From positions 1-18,408 of the forward strand of contig JBJXFP010000075.1 in NCBI GenBank assembly GCA_046155615.1: DNA of 18,408 nucleotides, in the 5' to 3' direction. Both the position numbers and the translations under genes were made by a program. Positions 1 to 7,657 of this stretch are shown here, one piece after another. The first letter of the stretch is position 1. Every line of letters begins with the position of its first letter. This DNA comes from JANNVZ01 sp046155615 (GTDB lineage: Bacteria; Bacteroidota; Bacteroidia; Flavobacteriales_D; Sanyastnellaceae). The notes under the pieces were generated by a model. That model was not told the origin of the DNA. It did not search any database and saw nothing but the letters and a program-made list of their open reading frames with translations.

Positions 1-941
1 AGCTCTGCACTTTTCGGATTGGTTTGAAAAAAACTGGTCATGCTAATTTCAAACTTCAGCCCCAGTATTTCTTCTGTGATTTTTGAATCGCCAAACAGCA
101 AACGTGTGCTGCCATTCAGTGGCTCTACTCTGTCTCCGATGTCAGGATTGACGGTATGTATCAATCCCGCCAGCCTTTTGCCAAACAACGATTGAATGAA
201 AAGTGTGAAAGCTTGTGCATTGAAATGCTCAAGGCCTTGATCACTTGTCACCAGATTGATGAGCAACTGATCTGACAACAAAGACTTGCGCACTACAAGA
301 AAACGAAAGAATCCAATACGCTTTGGAGGGTGCCATGCCGGAAGGTCTGTTGCAACGCACCACTTGCGCAAATCGCTCAATCTCGATTCCAGCGCAGCAT
401 CGAACATGCCTGAGTCCTTTTCTAAACTTTCCACACACCACCATGTGCCGCGGTGTTTGAATCCGAGTGCAAATTCATCCACATCCGTTTTCTTCTCAAA
501 ATCATAACCGATTTCTGAGAAGGAATATTCCATTTTATTGCGGTAATGAAACGAGGCTGGTGAGGATATAAACTCATCCAACAAGGCTTCTGCATTTTCA
601 ATTTTGCCAATGCGCTTGAACAACTCAATTGTAGTTCGCCTTTTGTATTCGTGTTGCTTCTCTATTGGCAGCGTGATGTAAGGTGCGCCTGGTATTGGCT
701 GAAAAGGAATTTCAATTTCATCAGATGAGCTTTCAAGCACCTCCAGCAGTTTGCATTCTGCAAAACGCTTGTCGCATTTCTCCACCCGCGCTTTCACCAA
801 CTGGCCTGGAATGGTGTTTTGCACAAACACCGCGAATTCGCCTTGTTCAGTGGGTATTTTTCCAATGCCCACACCACCAAAGGCCATGTCCACAATTCGG
901 ATTTCTATTTCTTCGTTTCGTTTGAGCAGGCGGGGTTTCAT
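1..941 (-). CDS. rlmD: 23S rRNA (uracil-C5) methyltransferase, RlmD/TrmA family, C-terminus outside window
   Basis: The reverse-strand reading frame is open from an ATG at 941 to the window edge: 313 codons with no stop. Residues about 1-68 look like a TRAM RNA-binding domain (FGGVGIGK near 21-28, then FVQNTIPGQLVKARV). The stretch YRNKMEYSFS and the final SFFQTNPKSAE match conserved blocks of SAM-dependent uracil-C5 methyltransferases of the RumA/RlmD/TrmA group. In the family the catalytic Asp, Cys and Glu lie further on, so they are beyond the window. The enzyme methylates C5 of a uridine in 23S rRNA or tRNA. Oddity: the CX5CX2C segment that holds a 4Fe-4S cluster in E. coli RlmD is replaced by IPGAPYITLPIEKQ (83-96), and the later fourth Cys is also missing. 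The gene is divergent from the DASS transporter, with 80 bp between the starts. Family confidence is high; the target base is uncertain. Confidence 0.88.
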   Translation of the reverse strand, partial: MKPRLLKRNEEIEIRIVDMAFGGVGIGKIPTEQGEFAVFVQNTIPGQLVKARVEKCDKRFAECKLLEVLESSSDEIEIPFQPIPGAPYITLPIEKQHEYKRRTTIELFKRIGKIENAEALLDEFISSPASFHYRNKMEYSFSEIGYDFEKKTDVDEFALGFKHRGTWWCVESLEKDSGMFDAALESRLSDLRKWCVATDLPAWHPPKRIGFFRFLVVRKSLLSDQLLINLVTSDQGLEHFNAQAFTLFIQSLFGKRLAGLIHTVNPDIGDRVEPLNGSTRLLFGDSKITEEILGLKFEISMTSFFQTNPKSAE

Positions 942-1021
942 AGAGAGGGTGCAAGGTAGGCTTTTGCATCTGCTTGCTTATTTCTACAATGGCTATCTAT
1001 TATCGCATCATCCATTCCACC

Positions 1022-2452
1022 ATGAACAATTCCAAAATCATATCACTCCTTCTTGGGCCTTTGCTCTTCGCATTGTTATGGAGTGCCAATCCATTGGGCA
1101 TGGACCACGCACCTTGCAAAGTGCTGGCTGTGCTGGCCTGGATGCTTACCTGGTGGATAACAGAGGCGGTACCTATGGCCGTCACATCGCTGCTTCCCAT
1201 CATGCTCTTTCCATTACTTGGCGTAATGAGTTTGGAAAAGACTTGCTTGAGCTACAGCAATCGTTTTGTGTTTCTTTTTCTCGGTGGTTTTCTGATAGCA
1301 CTGGCAATGGAAAAATGGAATCTGCACCGGAGGCTCGCACTTGGTATAGTGAGCAAAACAGGTACCAGCGCAAACAAGATTATTCTCGGTTTTTTTCTTG
1401 CATCATATCTCATCAGCATGTGGATAAGCAACACCGCCACTGCATTGATGATGTTGCCCATAGGAGCTTCGGTGGTGACATTGCTGGTAAATGAAGAAGA
1501 CAGAATGAGTAAAAAAGGTGTGAGAAATTTTGCACTCACACTCATGCTGAGCATTGCTTACGGCAGCAGCATAGGAGGCATAGCCACCATAGTAGGCACC
1601 CCACCCAATGCCAGCATGGCGGGCATTTTAGACAAAACATTTCATCATTCCATTTCATTCTTCGACTGGATGAAAATTGGTTTGCCGTTTTCGCTTGCGC
1701 TTCTTATTCTTTCCTATTTGGTCTTGGTGCGTGTGGTTTTCCCGAATCGCCTGGGTCATTTTCCGCTGGGCAAAGAAGTGATCAATGCAGAAGTGCGATC
1801 ACTTGGCAAATGGTCATCTGCCGAGAAAAGAGTCTTCGTCATTTTTGTTTGTACTGCTTTGCTTTGGATAATTCAGGAACCCATTGCAGCCTTGCTGAAA
1901 CCAACAGGAATTGAATTTACAGATACAGCCATTGCCATCATGGCCGGTTCCCTGCTGTTTGTTTTCCCGGTAAAAAAATCATATACTGAGACCATTCTGA
2001 AATGGAAAGACACAGAGAAATTGCCATGGGGAGTGCTGCTGATGTTTGGAGGAGGTATGAGCTTGGCAGAAGCCTTCAGCAGTTCAGGACTGGTAGCCAA
2101 CGTCACCACACTTATGAATGGTCTTGACAAGAGCAATCTGTTTCTATTTGTGTGCATACTGTGTGCGGTTGGTTTGTTGCTCACAGCGCTCATGAGCAAC
2201 ATCGCCATGGTCAATATTTTTGTTCCGGTTGTAGGCGCCTTGGCGGTTGGTGCGGGCATTTCACCGGAATTGTTTGCGATTCCGGTCACCATTGCCGCCA
2301 GTTGCGACTTTATGTTTCCTATGAGTACACCGCCTAATGCCATTGTATATAGCAGCGGTTATATAAAAAGCAGTGATATGCTGCGTGCCGGAGTTTTGCT
2401 CAATCTGCTCGCGTTATTATTGCTCATGGGGCTTGTTTATGTTTTAGTTTGA
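1022..2452 (+). CDS. DASS/SLC13-family sodium:anion symporter
   Basis: A very hydrophobic 476-residue inner-membrane protein with many transmembrane segments, the usual length for divalent anion:Na+ symporters (DASS, SLC13, CitMHS-like). Two pseudo-repeats are visible. The first has SNTATALMMLP at about 136 and GTPPNA at about 192. The second has SNIAMVNIF at about 392 and STPPNAIVYSSGYI from 435. In structurally studied members (VcINDY) the SNT and TP pairs bind substrate carboxylate and Na+. The early segment WWITEAVPMAVTSLLP is also typical. The likely substrate is a di- or tricarboxylate such as succinate, malate or citrate; sulfate or phosphate transport cannot be excluded by reading. 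An ATG 48 bases upstream (974) is in frame, but I prefer 1022 because MNNSKII leads directly into the first membrane helix. The second motif reads SNI rather than SNT. Confidence 0.9.
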   Translation: MNNSKIISLLLGPLLFALLWSANPLGMDHAPCKVLAVLAWMLTWWITEAVPMAVTSLLPIMLFPLLGVMSLEKTCLSYSNRFVFLFLGGFLIALAMEKWNLHRRLALGIVSKTGTSANKIILGFFLASYLISMWISNTATALMMLPIGASVVTLLVNEEDRMSKKGVRNFALTLMLSIAYGSSIGGIATIVGTPPNASMAGILDKTFHHSISFFDWMKIGLPFSLALLILSYLVLVRVVFPNRLGHFPLGKEVINAEVRSLGKWSSAEKRVFVIFVCTALLWIIQEPIAALLKPTGIEFTDTAIAIMAGSLLFVFPVKKSYTETILKWKDTEKLPWGVLLMFGGGMSLAEAFSSSGLVANVTTLMNGLDKSNLFLFVCILCAVGLLLTALMSNIAMVNIFVPVVGALAVGAGISPELFAIPVTIAASCDFMFPMSTPPNAIVYSSGYIKSSDMLRAGVLLNLLALLLLMGLVYVLV

Positions 2453-2523
2453 GCGTTCAGAAGTCCAAAATTTCCATTCACGCGATCTACTTATCTTTAA
2501 TCATAGAGCTTTTACTTTCATTG

Positions 2524-2551
2524 TCCATTTTCAATTCTCCATTTTCCATTG
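2524..2551 (+). repeat. Four heptamer-periodic repeat units upstream of maf
   Basis: Four consecutive 7-base units read TCCATTT, TCAATTC, TCCATTT and TCCATTG, ending four bases before the maf ATG. The period is exact and the units vary at two or three positions. The array lies in the 103-bp gap between the transporter and maf. It resembles in style, not in sequence, the 7-bp periodic repeats around nuoH and the four-helix-bundle gene further right in this window. Function is unknown. Confidence 0.55.
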
Positions 2552-2555
2552 TAAT

Positions 2556-3137
2556 ATGCTTCTGCCCAACCTCACCAATAAAAAAATAGTACTCGCCTCC
2601 AAAAGCCCGCGCAGGCAGCAATTGCTCAAAGGCTTGGAATTAGACTTTGAAGTGCGGACCAAAGAGGTGGATGAGTCATTTCCTCGCGAGTTATTTGCAC
2701 AGGACATTCCAATATTTCTTTCAAAGGTGAAAGCCGAAGCATTTCGCAGCGAGATGCGCGAAGACGAAATCATCATCACAGCCGATACTGTTGTTTGGAT
2801 AAACGACCATGTGATGAACAAACCCGAATCGCGTGATGAAGCTATAGCAATGATTGAAGAGTTGTCAGGTACAATGCACACGGTGTATACCGCTGTCACC
2901 ATGACTTCTGCGGATAAACAATTCAGCTTTTGTGATGAGGCAAAAGTCTATTTCGTTCCATTGAGCAAATTTGAAATAGAACATTACATTGATCAATACC
3001 AACCATTTGACAAAGCCGGTGCCTATGGTGTTCAGGAGTTAATCGGATACATTGCTATTGAAAAGATGGAGGGTTCATACTTTACGGTGATGGGCTTGCC
3101 TGTGCAGAAACTCTATGAATTATTAAAGAAATGGTAG
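2556..3137 (+). CDS. maf: Maf-type nucleoside triphosphate pyrophosphatase
   Basis: 193 residues, the normal length of the Maf/HAM1-like pyrophosphatase family. The signature ASKSPRRQQLL (14-24) forms the nucleotide-binding loop. TADTVVW (75-81) carries the catalytic Asp77. SGTMHTVYTAV (104-114) and FDKAGAYGVQE (151-161) complete the conserved set. The DKAGAYG form is the one seen in YhdE-type enzymes that hydrolyse dTTP and UTP to the monophosphate and pyrophosphate, thought to remove non-canonical nucleotides and to act in cell-division arrest. The protein is cytoplasmic. Start at 2556: the conserved block begins at residue 11, so little could be trimmed. It lies 103 bp behind the transporter, and the tRNA cluster follows 96 bp after its stop. 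Confidence 0.95.
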   Translation: MLLPNLTNKKIVLASKSPRRQQLLKGLELDFEVRTKEVDESFPRELFAQDIPIFLSKVKAEAFRSEMREDEIIITADTVVWINDHVMNKPESRDEAIAMIEELSGTMHTVYTAVTMTSADKQFSFCDEAKVYFVPLSKFEIEHYIDQYQPFDKAGAYGVQELIGYIAIEKMEGSYFTVMGLPVQKLYELLKKW

Positions 3138-3196
3138 GTGAATCAGGCCATCCGGGGGTCAGGTAAAAATTCTTATAGCCCGGTATGAAACTTTGA

Positions 3197-3204
3197 TACA
3201 TTTG
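3197..3204 (+). promoter_or_regulatory. Bacteroidota-type -7 promoter box of the tRNA cluster
   Basis: TACATTTG matches the TAnnTTTG consensus for the -7 element of Bacteroidota sigma-ABfr promoters exactly. It lies 29 bases before the tRNA-Ser gene, a sensible leader length. No convincing TTTG -33 element is visible at the expected 19-21 bp upstream. The sequence from TTTG onward (TTTGCCGCCTCYAAAAAAA) is shared with the region before ftcd. Confidence 0.6.
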
Positions 3205-3233
3205 CCGCCTCCAAAAAAAGGAGGTCAGCCTTT

Positions 3234-3325
<92 letters not shown>

Positions 3326-3334
3326 GTTTTTTTT

Positions 3335-3408
3335 CGGGGTGTAGCGTAGCCCGGTATCGCGTCTGCTTTGGGAGCAGAAGGTCGTAGGTTCGAATCCTGC
3401 CACCCCGA
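3335..3408 (+). tRNA. tRNA-Pro (anticodon TGG)
   Basis: The acceptor stem CGGGGTG (3335-3341) pairs with CACCCCG (3401-3407), with discriminator A. The anticodon stem TCTGC/GCAGA encloses TTTGGGA, so the anticodon is TGG, reading CCA and CCG and by wobble other proline codons. The T-arm GGTTCGAATCC is intact. CCA is not encoded, unlike the upstream tRNA-Ser. Spacing to tRNA-Ser is nine bases; a hairpin terminator follows. Confidence 0.96.
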
Positions 3409-3412
3409 CAAA

Positions 3413-3443
3413 AGGATTCAAGATTTCTTGAGTCCTTTTTTTT
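3413..3443 (+). terminator. Intrinsic terminator between tRNA-Pro and tRNA-Arg
   Basis: A ten-base-pair stem, AGGATTCAAG against CTTGAGTCCT with one G-U pair, has a four-base loop (ATTT) and runs into eight T (3436-3443). This is a textbook rho-independent terminator five bases after tRNA-Pro. It implies that tRNA-Arg has its own promoter or is reached only by read-through. Confidence 0.85.
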
Positions 3444-3451
3444 GAAATATT

Positions 3452-3525
3452 GATCCCGTAGCTCAGCTGGATAGAGCATCAGATTTCTAATCTGACGGTC
3501 ACAGGTTCGAATCCTGTCGGGATCA
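3452..3525 (+). tRNA. tRNA-Arg (anticodon TCT)
   Basis: The acceptor stem GATCCCG (3452-3458) pairs with CGGGATC (3518-3524), with discriminator A and no encoded CCA. The anticodon stem TCAGA/TCTGA encloses TTTCTAA, giving anticodon TCT, which reads AGA and AGG arginine codons. The D-arm (AGCTCAGCTGGATAGAGC) and T-arm (AGGTTCGAATCCT) are canonical. A near copy of its anticodon region lies 14 bases downstream. Confidence 0.96.
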
Positions 3526-3537
3526 CTTTTAGAAATT

Positions 3538-3577
3538 CCAGATTTCTAATCAGTCGGTCATCCCGATTTAAATCTGG
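3538..3577 (+). repeat. Partial tRNA-Arg duplication inside a hairpin
   Basis: Bases 3539-3560 match the tRNA-Arg anticodon region at 3480-3501 in 20 of 22 positions; the sole differences are in the bases that form the 3' anticodon stem. The same copy contributes the left arm of an eight-base inverted repeat, CCAGATTT (3538-3545) against AAATCTGG (3570-3577). No acceptor or T-arm accompanies it, so it is not a tRNA gene. It could be a remnant of a lost tRNA or of a recombination at the tRNA end. Confidence 0.6.
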
Positions 3578-3599
3578 ATCGGTATAACAGCTTTGTAAT

Positions 3600-3621
3600 A
3601 GCCACTTTTCAGGTGGCTTTT
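3600..3621 (+). terminator. Terminator between tRNA-Arg and the DUF5916 gene
   Basis: AGCCAC (3600-3605) pairs with GTGGCT (3613-3618) over a seven-base loop, followed by TTTATT. The T-rich side faces the plus strand, so it would end tRNA-Arg transcription; read from the minus strand it lacks a T run. It lies five bases past the stop of the convergent DUF5916 gene. Confidence 0.65.
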
Positions 3622-3626
3622 ATTAT

Positions 3627-6107
3627 TTACAACTTTGATAGTGATTTTCGTTTTGCAATGGCTGCCACGCTGCGTGCATCAACAAAAAAAATGGCCCGCA
3701 CACTGAAGCTGTTGTTTTGCGGACGCTGGAAGGTGTAGTCCAGATCATCTTGCAGTGATGGTGATATGATGCTGTTGTTGTCAATGATGGCGTGTTTCCA
3801 CACAATATTCAACTCACTGCCCATGCTGAATATCCATTTGTAGATCATATCAATGGTGAATGAGTTGAAACTGCGGTTGATTCCCAGCGAATCGGATGGT
3901 GCGAGGTACCCGTCCTGCTGCAGGTCAAAAAACTCTTTGTAGTTGCTATAGCCCCAGTAGTGGCGGAAACGTGTGTTCACATTCATCCAAGGCCCGAAGG
4001 CGTATTGCACGTTGAGCACATTGGTATGCGACACCACATCGCGCCTGCCAAATAGCTGCTCACCGGCTTCTGTCCAGCCGCTAAAGCCCAAATCGTTCTT
4101 GTGACTTTGGTAGCTATATACATAAGTAATGAATAATTTGTCGGAAGCACGAAGCCTTGGAGCAATGCGGTAATTGAACACATGGCGGCCATCGTTTTCG
4201 TATGGTGCATAAGCCACACCGGCATCCAGCGCAAATACTTTGCGGTAGTCGCTGCTTATCCACAAGCGGCCAAGGTTGTAGCGAAATGTGCGGAATACGC
4301 GGCCCGGTTCACGCGGTTCGAAGTAGTCGTAGCCGCGCACGGGGGAGCCTTCGTACTCCAGCCCGATGGCGTTGAAATTGCGCGAATTGAGTCCTATTTC
4401 ACCATTCACATTGATGTCGGTGAATGTGTATGGTTTGTAAAGGTTGTTGTGGGTTACACCAAGCCAGCTCCACATGCGATTCCATATTCCAAAGGGCTTG
4501 AAGATGTTGTAGCCTGCCCCTCCATAGTAATTCACGCTGTTGGGTGCTTGCAAAAAACCAAGGTCGTTTGGATCATAGGTATCGCTTTCGTAATAGGAGC
4601 CTACTTCCCATTGCAAATTACCTGTCACCTTACTCAGGCTAATATTCTGTGCATGTCCTATGGCTTGCTTCGCAGCGTCACCGGTGTAGGTATTGCCAAA
4701 TTTCATATTGATGGCACCGTTGCCTTGTAAGCTGTATTTGTTCTTCTTATCACGCAAGTCCATCTGGTAGCCCGTCACATTCGCATCATAGTCATCACCT
4801 GATCTCAGCACACTGGTGTTTATCACACTCAGGTACGAGCTATTGGGCAGATTTTGGTCAAATACAAATACATTGTAGTTGGTCATTGGCGAGGTTTGTA
4901 CTTGCCGCTGAGCACCTGTTTCGCTATCGCGAACGGTGGCAAATGATGCAGCGGTAACTGCATTGAAGAAGCCAAAACCCAGGCCTTTGTTACCCCGACC
5001 GGATATTTTCATGGCATTGATCACCTGGTCTTTGTCAGGATTTTCTACCACAGTTTCCGAAGCACTCAGATGGTCATACACACCATATCGGTTTATAGGT
5101 TCATCGAAGCCTATGCGCCTGCTGTAAAAAATTCCGGCCCGAGAGAACAGTTCAAGTCCTTCCATGAAGAAGGGCCTGTTGTCTGAAAATTGAATATCGA
5201 AAGCAGAGAGATTGAGAATGAGTTGGTCGCTGATTGTCTGGCCGAAATCAGGAATGAGTGTGGCATCCAATGTATAAGCATCGCTAAGTCCGAGTTTCAA
5301 ATCCAGGCCACCGTTGTAGCTGAAACCGCCTGTTGTTTTACCTGTAGCATCTTCGTTGGTGTTGTAATAAGCCGATGCATATGGATAGAAGAAAACCCTG
5401 CGTGGCGGCTTGATGCCTTCAATGCCTTCAAGCTTCGCCATTTGAATGAGATAGCCAGGCCCGGCAGGGTCCACAGGACTCCAGAAGGCATGGTGGCGCG
5501 TTCTGCGTACTTCGCGAATGAAATTAAAATTCCACTGTTGCACAGGCACATCAGGAAAGCGAAGAGCAGCAAATGGTATTTTGTATTCGGCTGCCCAGCC
5601 TTGTGGTGTTATCTGTGTTTTGCAATACCACACAGCGCTCCAGCTCACATCTTCACCATCGGTATTGGATGCGCGTGCATCCCACTGTTCGCCCAATGGG
5701 CTTACTGCAAATGTGTAGCCTGTTACACCATCGCGGTAACAGTTGAAGGTGATGCCGCAATAATCACTGTTGCCGTCATTGTCGCGCCCTGTGAGCTGTT
5801 TCAATATGCTGTCAGGTGCCGTATCATAATTCATGAAAGCGATATACAGCGCTTCGTCATCATACACCATGCGCACTTCAGTCTTCTGCTCTAATGCTAC
5901 AAACGGTGTGGGATTGTCTATCACAAAATCTTTGGCCACAGGCACATTCATCCAGCACTCATCATCAAAGTTGCCGTCTAATTTGGGAGCAATTGCTGTG
6001 CGCACGGCCTGTGCTGTTTTGGACTCCTCCTGTGCATGCGCAGTATTTATCACCAGCGTGCAAGAGGCCAAAGTCAGAAGTTGCCGAAATATTTTCTCTA
6101 TACTCAT
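3627..6107 (-). CDS. Exported DUF5916 protein with N-terminal CBM9-like domain
   Basis: The protein is 826 residues from the ATG at 6107. I chose this start because MSIEKIFRQLLTLASCTLVINTAHA|QE is a clean type I signal peptide; an in-frame start at 6296 would add a non-signal extension running into the divergent gene. Mature residues to about 230 (APKLDGNFDDECW, then YDDEALYIAF and YKIPFAALRFP) resemble carbohydrate-binding family 9-like domains. The remainder is rich in alternating aromatic strands such as NFNFIREVRRTRHHAFW and GYDYFEPREPG, as in the DUF5916 family, which is thought to form an outer-membrane beta-barrel. The molecular function is unknown. The gene converges with the tRNA cluster and is divergent from the CCA-adding enzyme, with 98 bp between. 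Family assignment is firm; any role in glycan binding or uptake is inference. Confidence 0.87.
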   Translation of the reverse strand: MSIEKIFRQLLTLASCTLVINTAHAQEESKTAQAVRTAIAPKLDGNFDDECWMNVPVAKDFVIDNPTPFVALEQKTEVRMVYDDEALYIAFMNYDTAPDSILKQLTGRDNDGNSDYCGITFNCYRDGVTGYTFAVSPLGEQWDARASNTDGEDVSWSAVWYCKTQITPQGWAAEYKIPFAALRFPDVPVQQWNFNFIREVRRTRHHAFWSPVDPAGPGYLIQMAKLEGIEGIKPPRRVFFYPYASAYYNTNEDATGKTTGGFSYNGGLDLKLGLSDAYTLDATLIPDFGQTISDQLILNLSAFDIQFSDNRPFFMEGLELFSRAGIFYSRRIGFDEPINRYGVYDHLSASETVVENPDKDQVINAMKISGRGNKGLGFGFFNAVTAASFATVRDSETGAQRQVQTSPMTNYNVFVFDQNLPNSSYLSVINTSVLRSGDDYDANVTGYQMDLRDKKNKYSLQGNGAINMKFGNTYTGDAAKQAIGHAQNISLSKVTGNLQWEVGSYYESDTYDPNDLGFLQAPNSVNYYGGAGYNIFKPFGIWNRMWSWLGVTHNNLYKPYTFTDINVNGEIGLNSRNFNAIGLEYEGSPVRGYDYFEPREPGRVFRTFRYNLGRLWISSDYRKVFALDAGVAYAPYENDGRHVFNYRIAPRLRASDKLFITYVYSYQSHKNDLGFSGWTEAGEQLFGRRDVVSHTNVLNVQYAFGPWMNVNTRFRHYWGYSNYKEFFDLQQDGYLAPSDSLGINRSFNSFTIDMIYKWIFSMGSELNIVWKHAIIDNNSIISPSLQDDLDYTFQRPQNNSFSVRAIFFVDARSVAAIAKRKSLSKL

Positions 6108-6205
6108 CGAAATTAGATGCTGGTAAAAGGGGAGCGCAAAGTTGTTAAGCGATGTTGAAGCCCGCATACCGTTCACATAAATTGTAGATTCATAGTTGTT
6201 GATGA

Positions 6206-7651
6206 ATGTTCTTTCATTTGCGCGCTGCTTTTTCATTGAATTTATCATCGCACATAACGGACAAAGTCTTTCGCACAGTAGGCGAATGCGCTGCACAGCA
6301 AGGTATTCAAGCCTTCGTTATTGGTGGTTTTGTGCGCGACCTTGTGCTTGGCAGGCCTTGCAAAGACATCGACTTTGTGACCGATGGGTCTGGAATAGAA
6401 TTGGCGCAGGCCGTTGCCAATGCCATGACGGTGCGCAAAGTGGATGTCTTCAAAAATTTCGGTACAGCTCATTTTCGCTATGGCGATTTGGATATAGAGT
6501 TTGTAGGAGCACGCAAAGAATCGTATAGCGAACACACGCGCAAACCTGCGGTTGAGCGAGGCACCTTGCATGAGGACCAGCGCAGGCGCGATTTCACAAT
6601 CAATGCACTGGCCGTATCGCTTCAAGCTGAAAACTTTGGCGAAGTGATAGATCCATTTCACGGATTGGATGATTTGAAAGGAAAAATACTGCGCACTCCG
6701 CTTGATGCTGACATTACGTACAGTGATGATCCGTTGCGCATGATGCGCGCTATTCGTTTCGCATGTCAGTTGGGTTTTGTGATAGAGGAAGAATCGCTCG
6801 CTGCCATTAAGCGCAATGCCGCAAGATTGAAAATCGTAAGCATGGAACGCATCACCACTGAGGTGAATAAGGTGATGATGTGCAACAAACCATCTGCCGG
6901 TTTTAAATTGATGTTTGATACTGAGCTGCTGCACCAGTTTTTTCCGGAGATGGTAAAGCTGCATGGTGTGGAAAGAAGGAAAGGGGTAGCACACAAAGAC
7001 AATTTTTACCACACGCTGCAAGTGCTTGACAATGTGTGCGACAGCAGCAGCAATCTTTGGCTGCGCTGGAGTGCCGTGCTGCACGACATCGCCAAGCCAC
7101 CCACCAAGCGTTTTGATGAAGACGCGGGATGGACCTTTCATGGACACGAGGATTTAGGTGCGCGCATGGTGCCAAAAATTTTTGCAAGGCTCAAGTTGCC
7201 GCTCGACCATCAGATGAAATATGTGCAGAAAATGGTACAACTGCACTTGCGTCCCATAGCGCTCACGAGGGAAGAAATTTCAGACAGTGCCATTCGCAGA
7301 TTGCTCTTCGATGCAGGCGATGACATAGATGAACTGATGCTGCTGTGCCGTGCTGACATTACCAGCAAGAATGAAGCGAAGGTGAAACGTTACCTTGAAA
7401 ACTATGAAGTAGTAAAACAAAAACTGGTGGAATTAGAGGCAAAGGATCGCATCAGAAATTTTCAGCCTCCGGTAACAGGTGAGCTCATCATGCAGACCTT
7501 TGGAATAGGCCCCGGCCGCGAGATTGGCATCATAAAGAACGCAATCAAAGATGCTATACTCGATGGTGTAATAGCCAACGACCAGCAGCAGGCTTACGAC
7601 TACATGCTGGGTGAAGCGAAAAAACTTGGCCTGAAAAATTTGAAGAATTAG
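6206..7651 (+). CDS. cca: CCA tRNA nucleotidyltransferase with HD domain
   Basis: 481 residues. GGFVRDLVLGRPCKDIDFVTDG (about 41-62) is the class II nucleotidyltransferase head signature; the DID pair binds the metal ions. RRDFTINALAV and DPLRMMRAIRFACQLGF are the template and neck motifs of the tRNA nucleotidyltransferase/poly(A) polymerase family. The second half carries an HD domain: HKDNFYHTLQVL, then VLHDIAKP and FHGHEDLGARM. The enzyme adds or repairs the 3' CCA end of tRNAs, which is needed here because tRNA-Pro and tRNA-Arg in the same window lack an encoded CCA. Start: ATG at 6206 is used, but an in-frame TTG at 6236 would give MNLSSHITDKVF, closer to the N-terminus I remember for relatives. 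It is cytoplasmic and ends six bases from the convergent acyltransferase stop. Confidence 0.94.
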   Translation: MFFHLRAAFSLNLSSHITDKVFRTVGECAAQQGIQAFVIGGFVRDLVLGRPCKDIDFVTDGSGIELAQAVANAMTVRKVDVFKNFGTAHFRYGDLDIEFVGARKESYSEHTRKPAVERGTLHEDQRRRDFTINALAVSLQAENFGEVIDPFHGLDDLKGKILRTPLDADITYSDDPLRMMRAIRFACQLGFVIEEESLAAIKRNAARLKIVSMERITTEVNKVMMCNKPSAGFKLMFDTELLHQFFPEMVKLHGVERRKGVAHKDNFYHTLQVLDNVCDSSSNLWLRWSAVLHDIAKPPTKRFDEDAGWTFHGHEDLGARMVPKIFARLKLPLDHQMKYVQKMVQLHLRPIALTREEISDSAIRRLLFDAGDDIDELMLLCRADITSKNEAKVKRYLENYEVVKQKLVELEAKDRIRNFQPPVTGELIMQTFGIGPGREIGIIKNAIKDAILDGVIANDQQQAYDYMLGEAKKLGLKNLKN

Positions 7652-7657
7652 AACTCA

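Noticed and set aside
751..1494. Long plus-strand reading frame (247 codons) across the rlmD start and the transporter
   Set aside because: It overlaps two well-supported genes in another frame, has low-complexity His/Ser/Arg-rich content and resembles no protein family.
5190..5894. Plus-strand reading frame inside the DUF5916 gene (234 codons)
   Set aside because: It is antisense to a clear gene with matching conserved motifs; its own translation is rich in Cys, Ile and Ala with no recognisable domain.
6245..7147. Minus-strand 300-codon frame inside the CCA-adding enzyme gene
   Set aside because: The plus strand carries all enzyme motifs. The antisense frame is a shadow, rich in His, Phe and Lys, without a start context.
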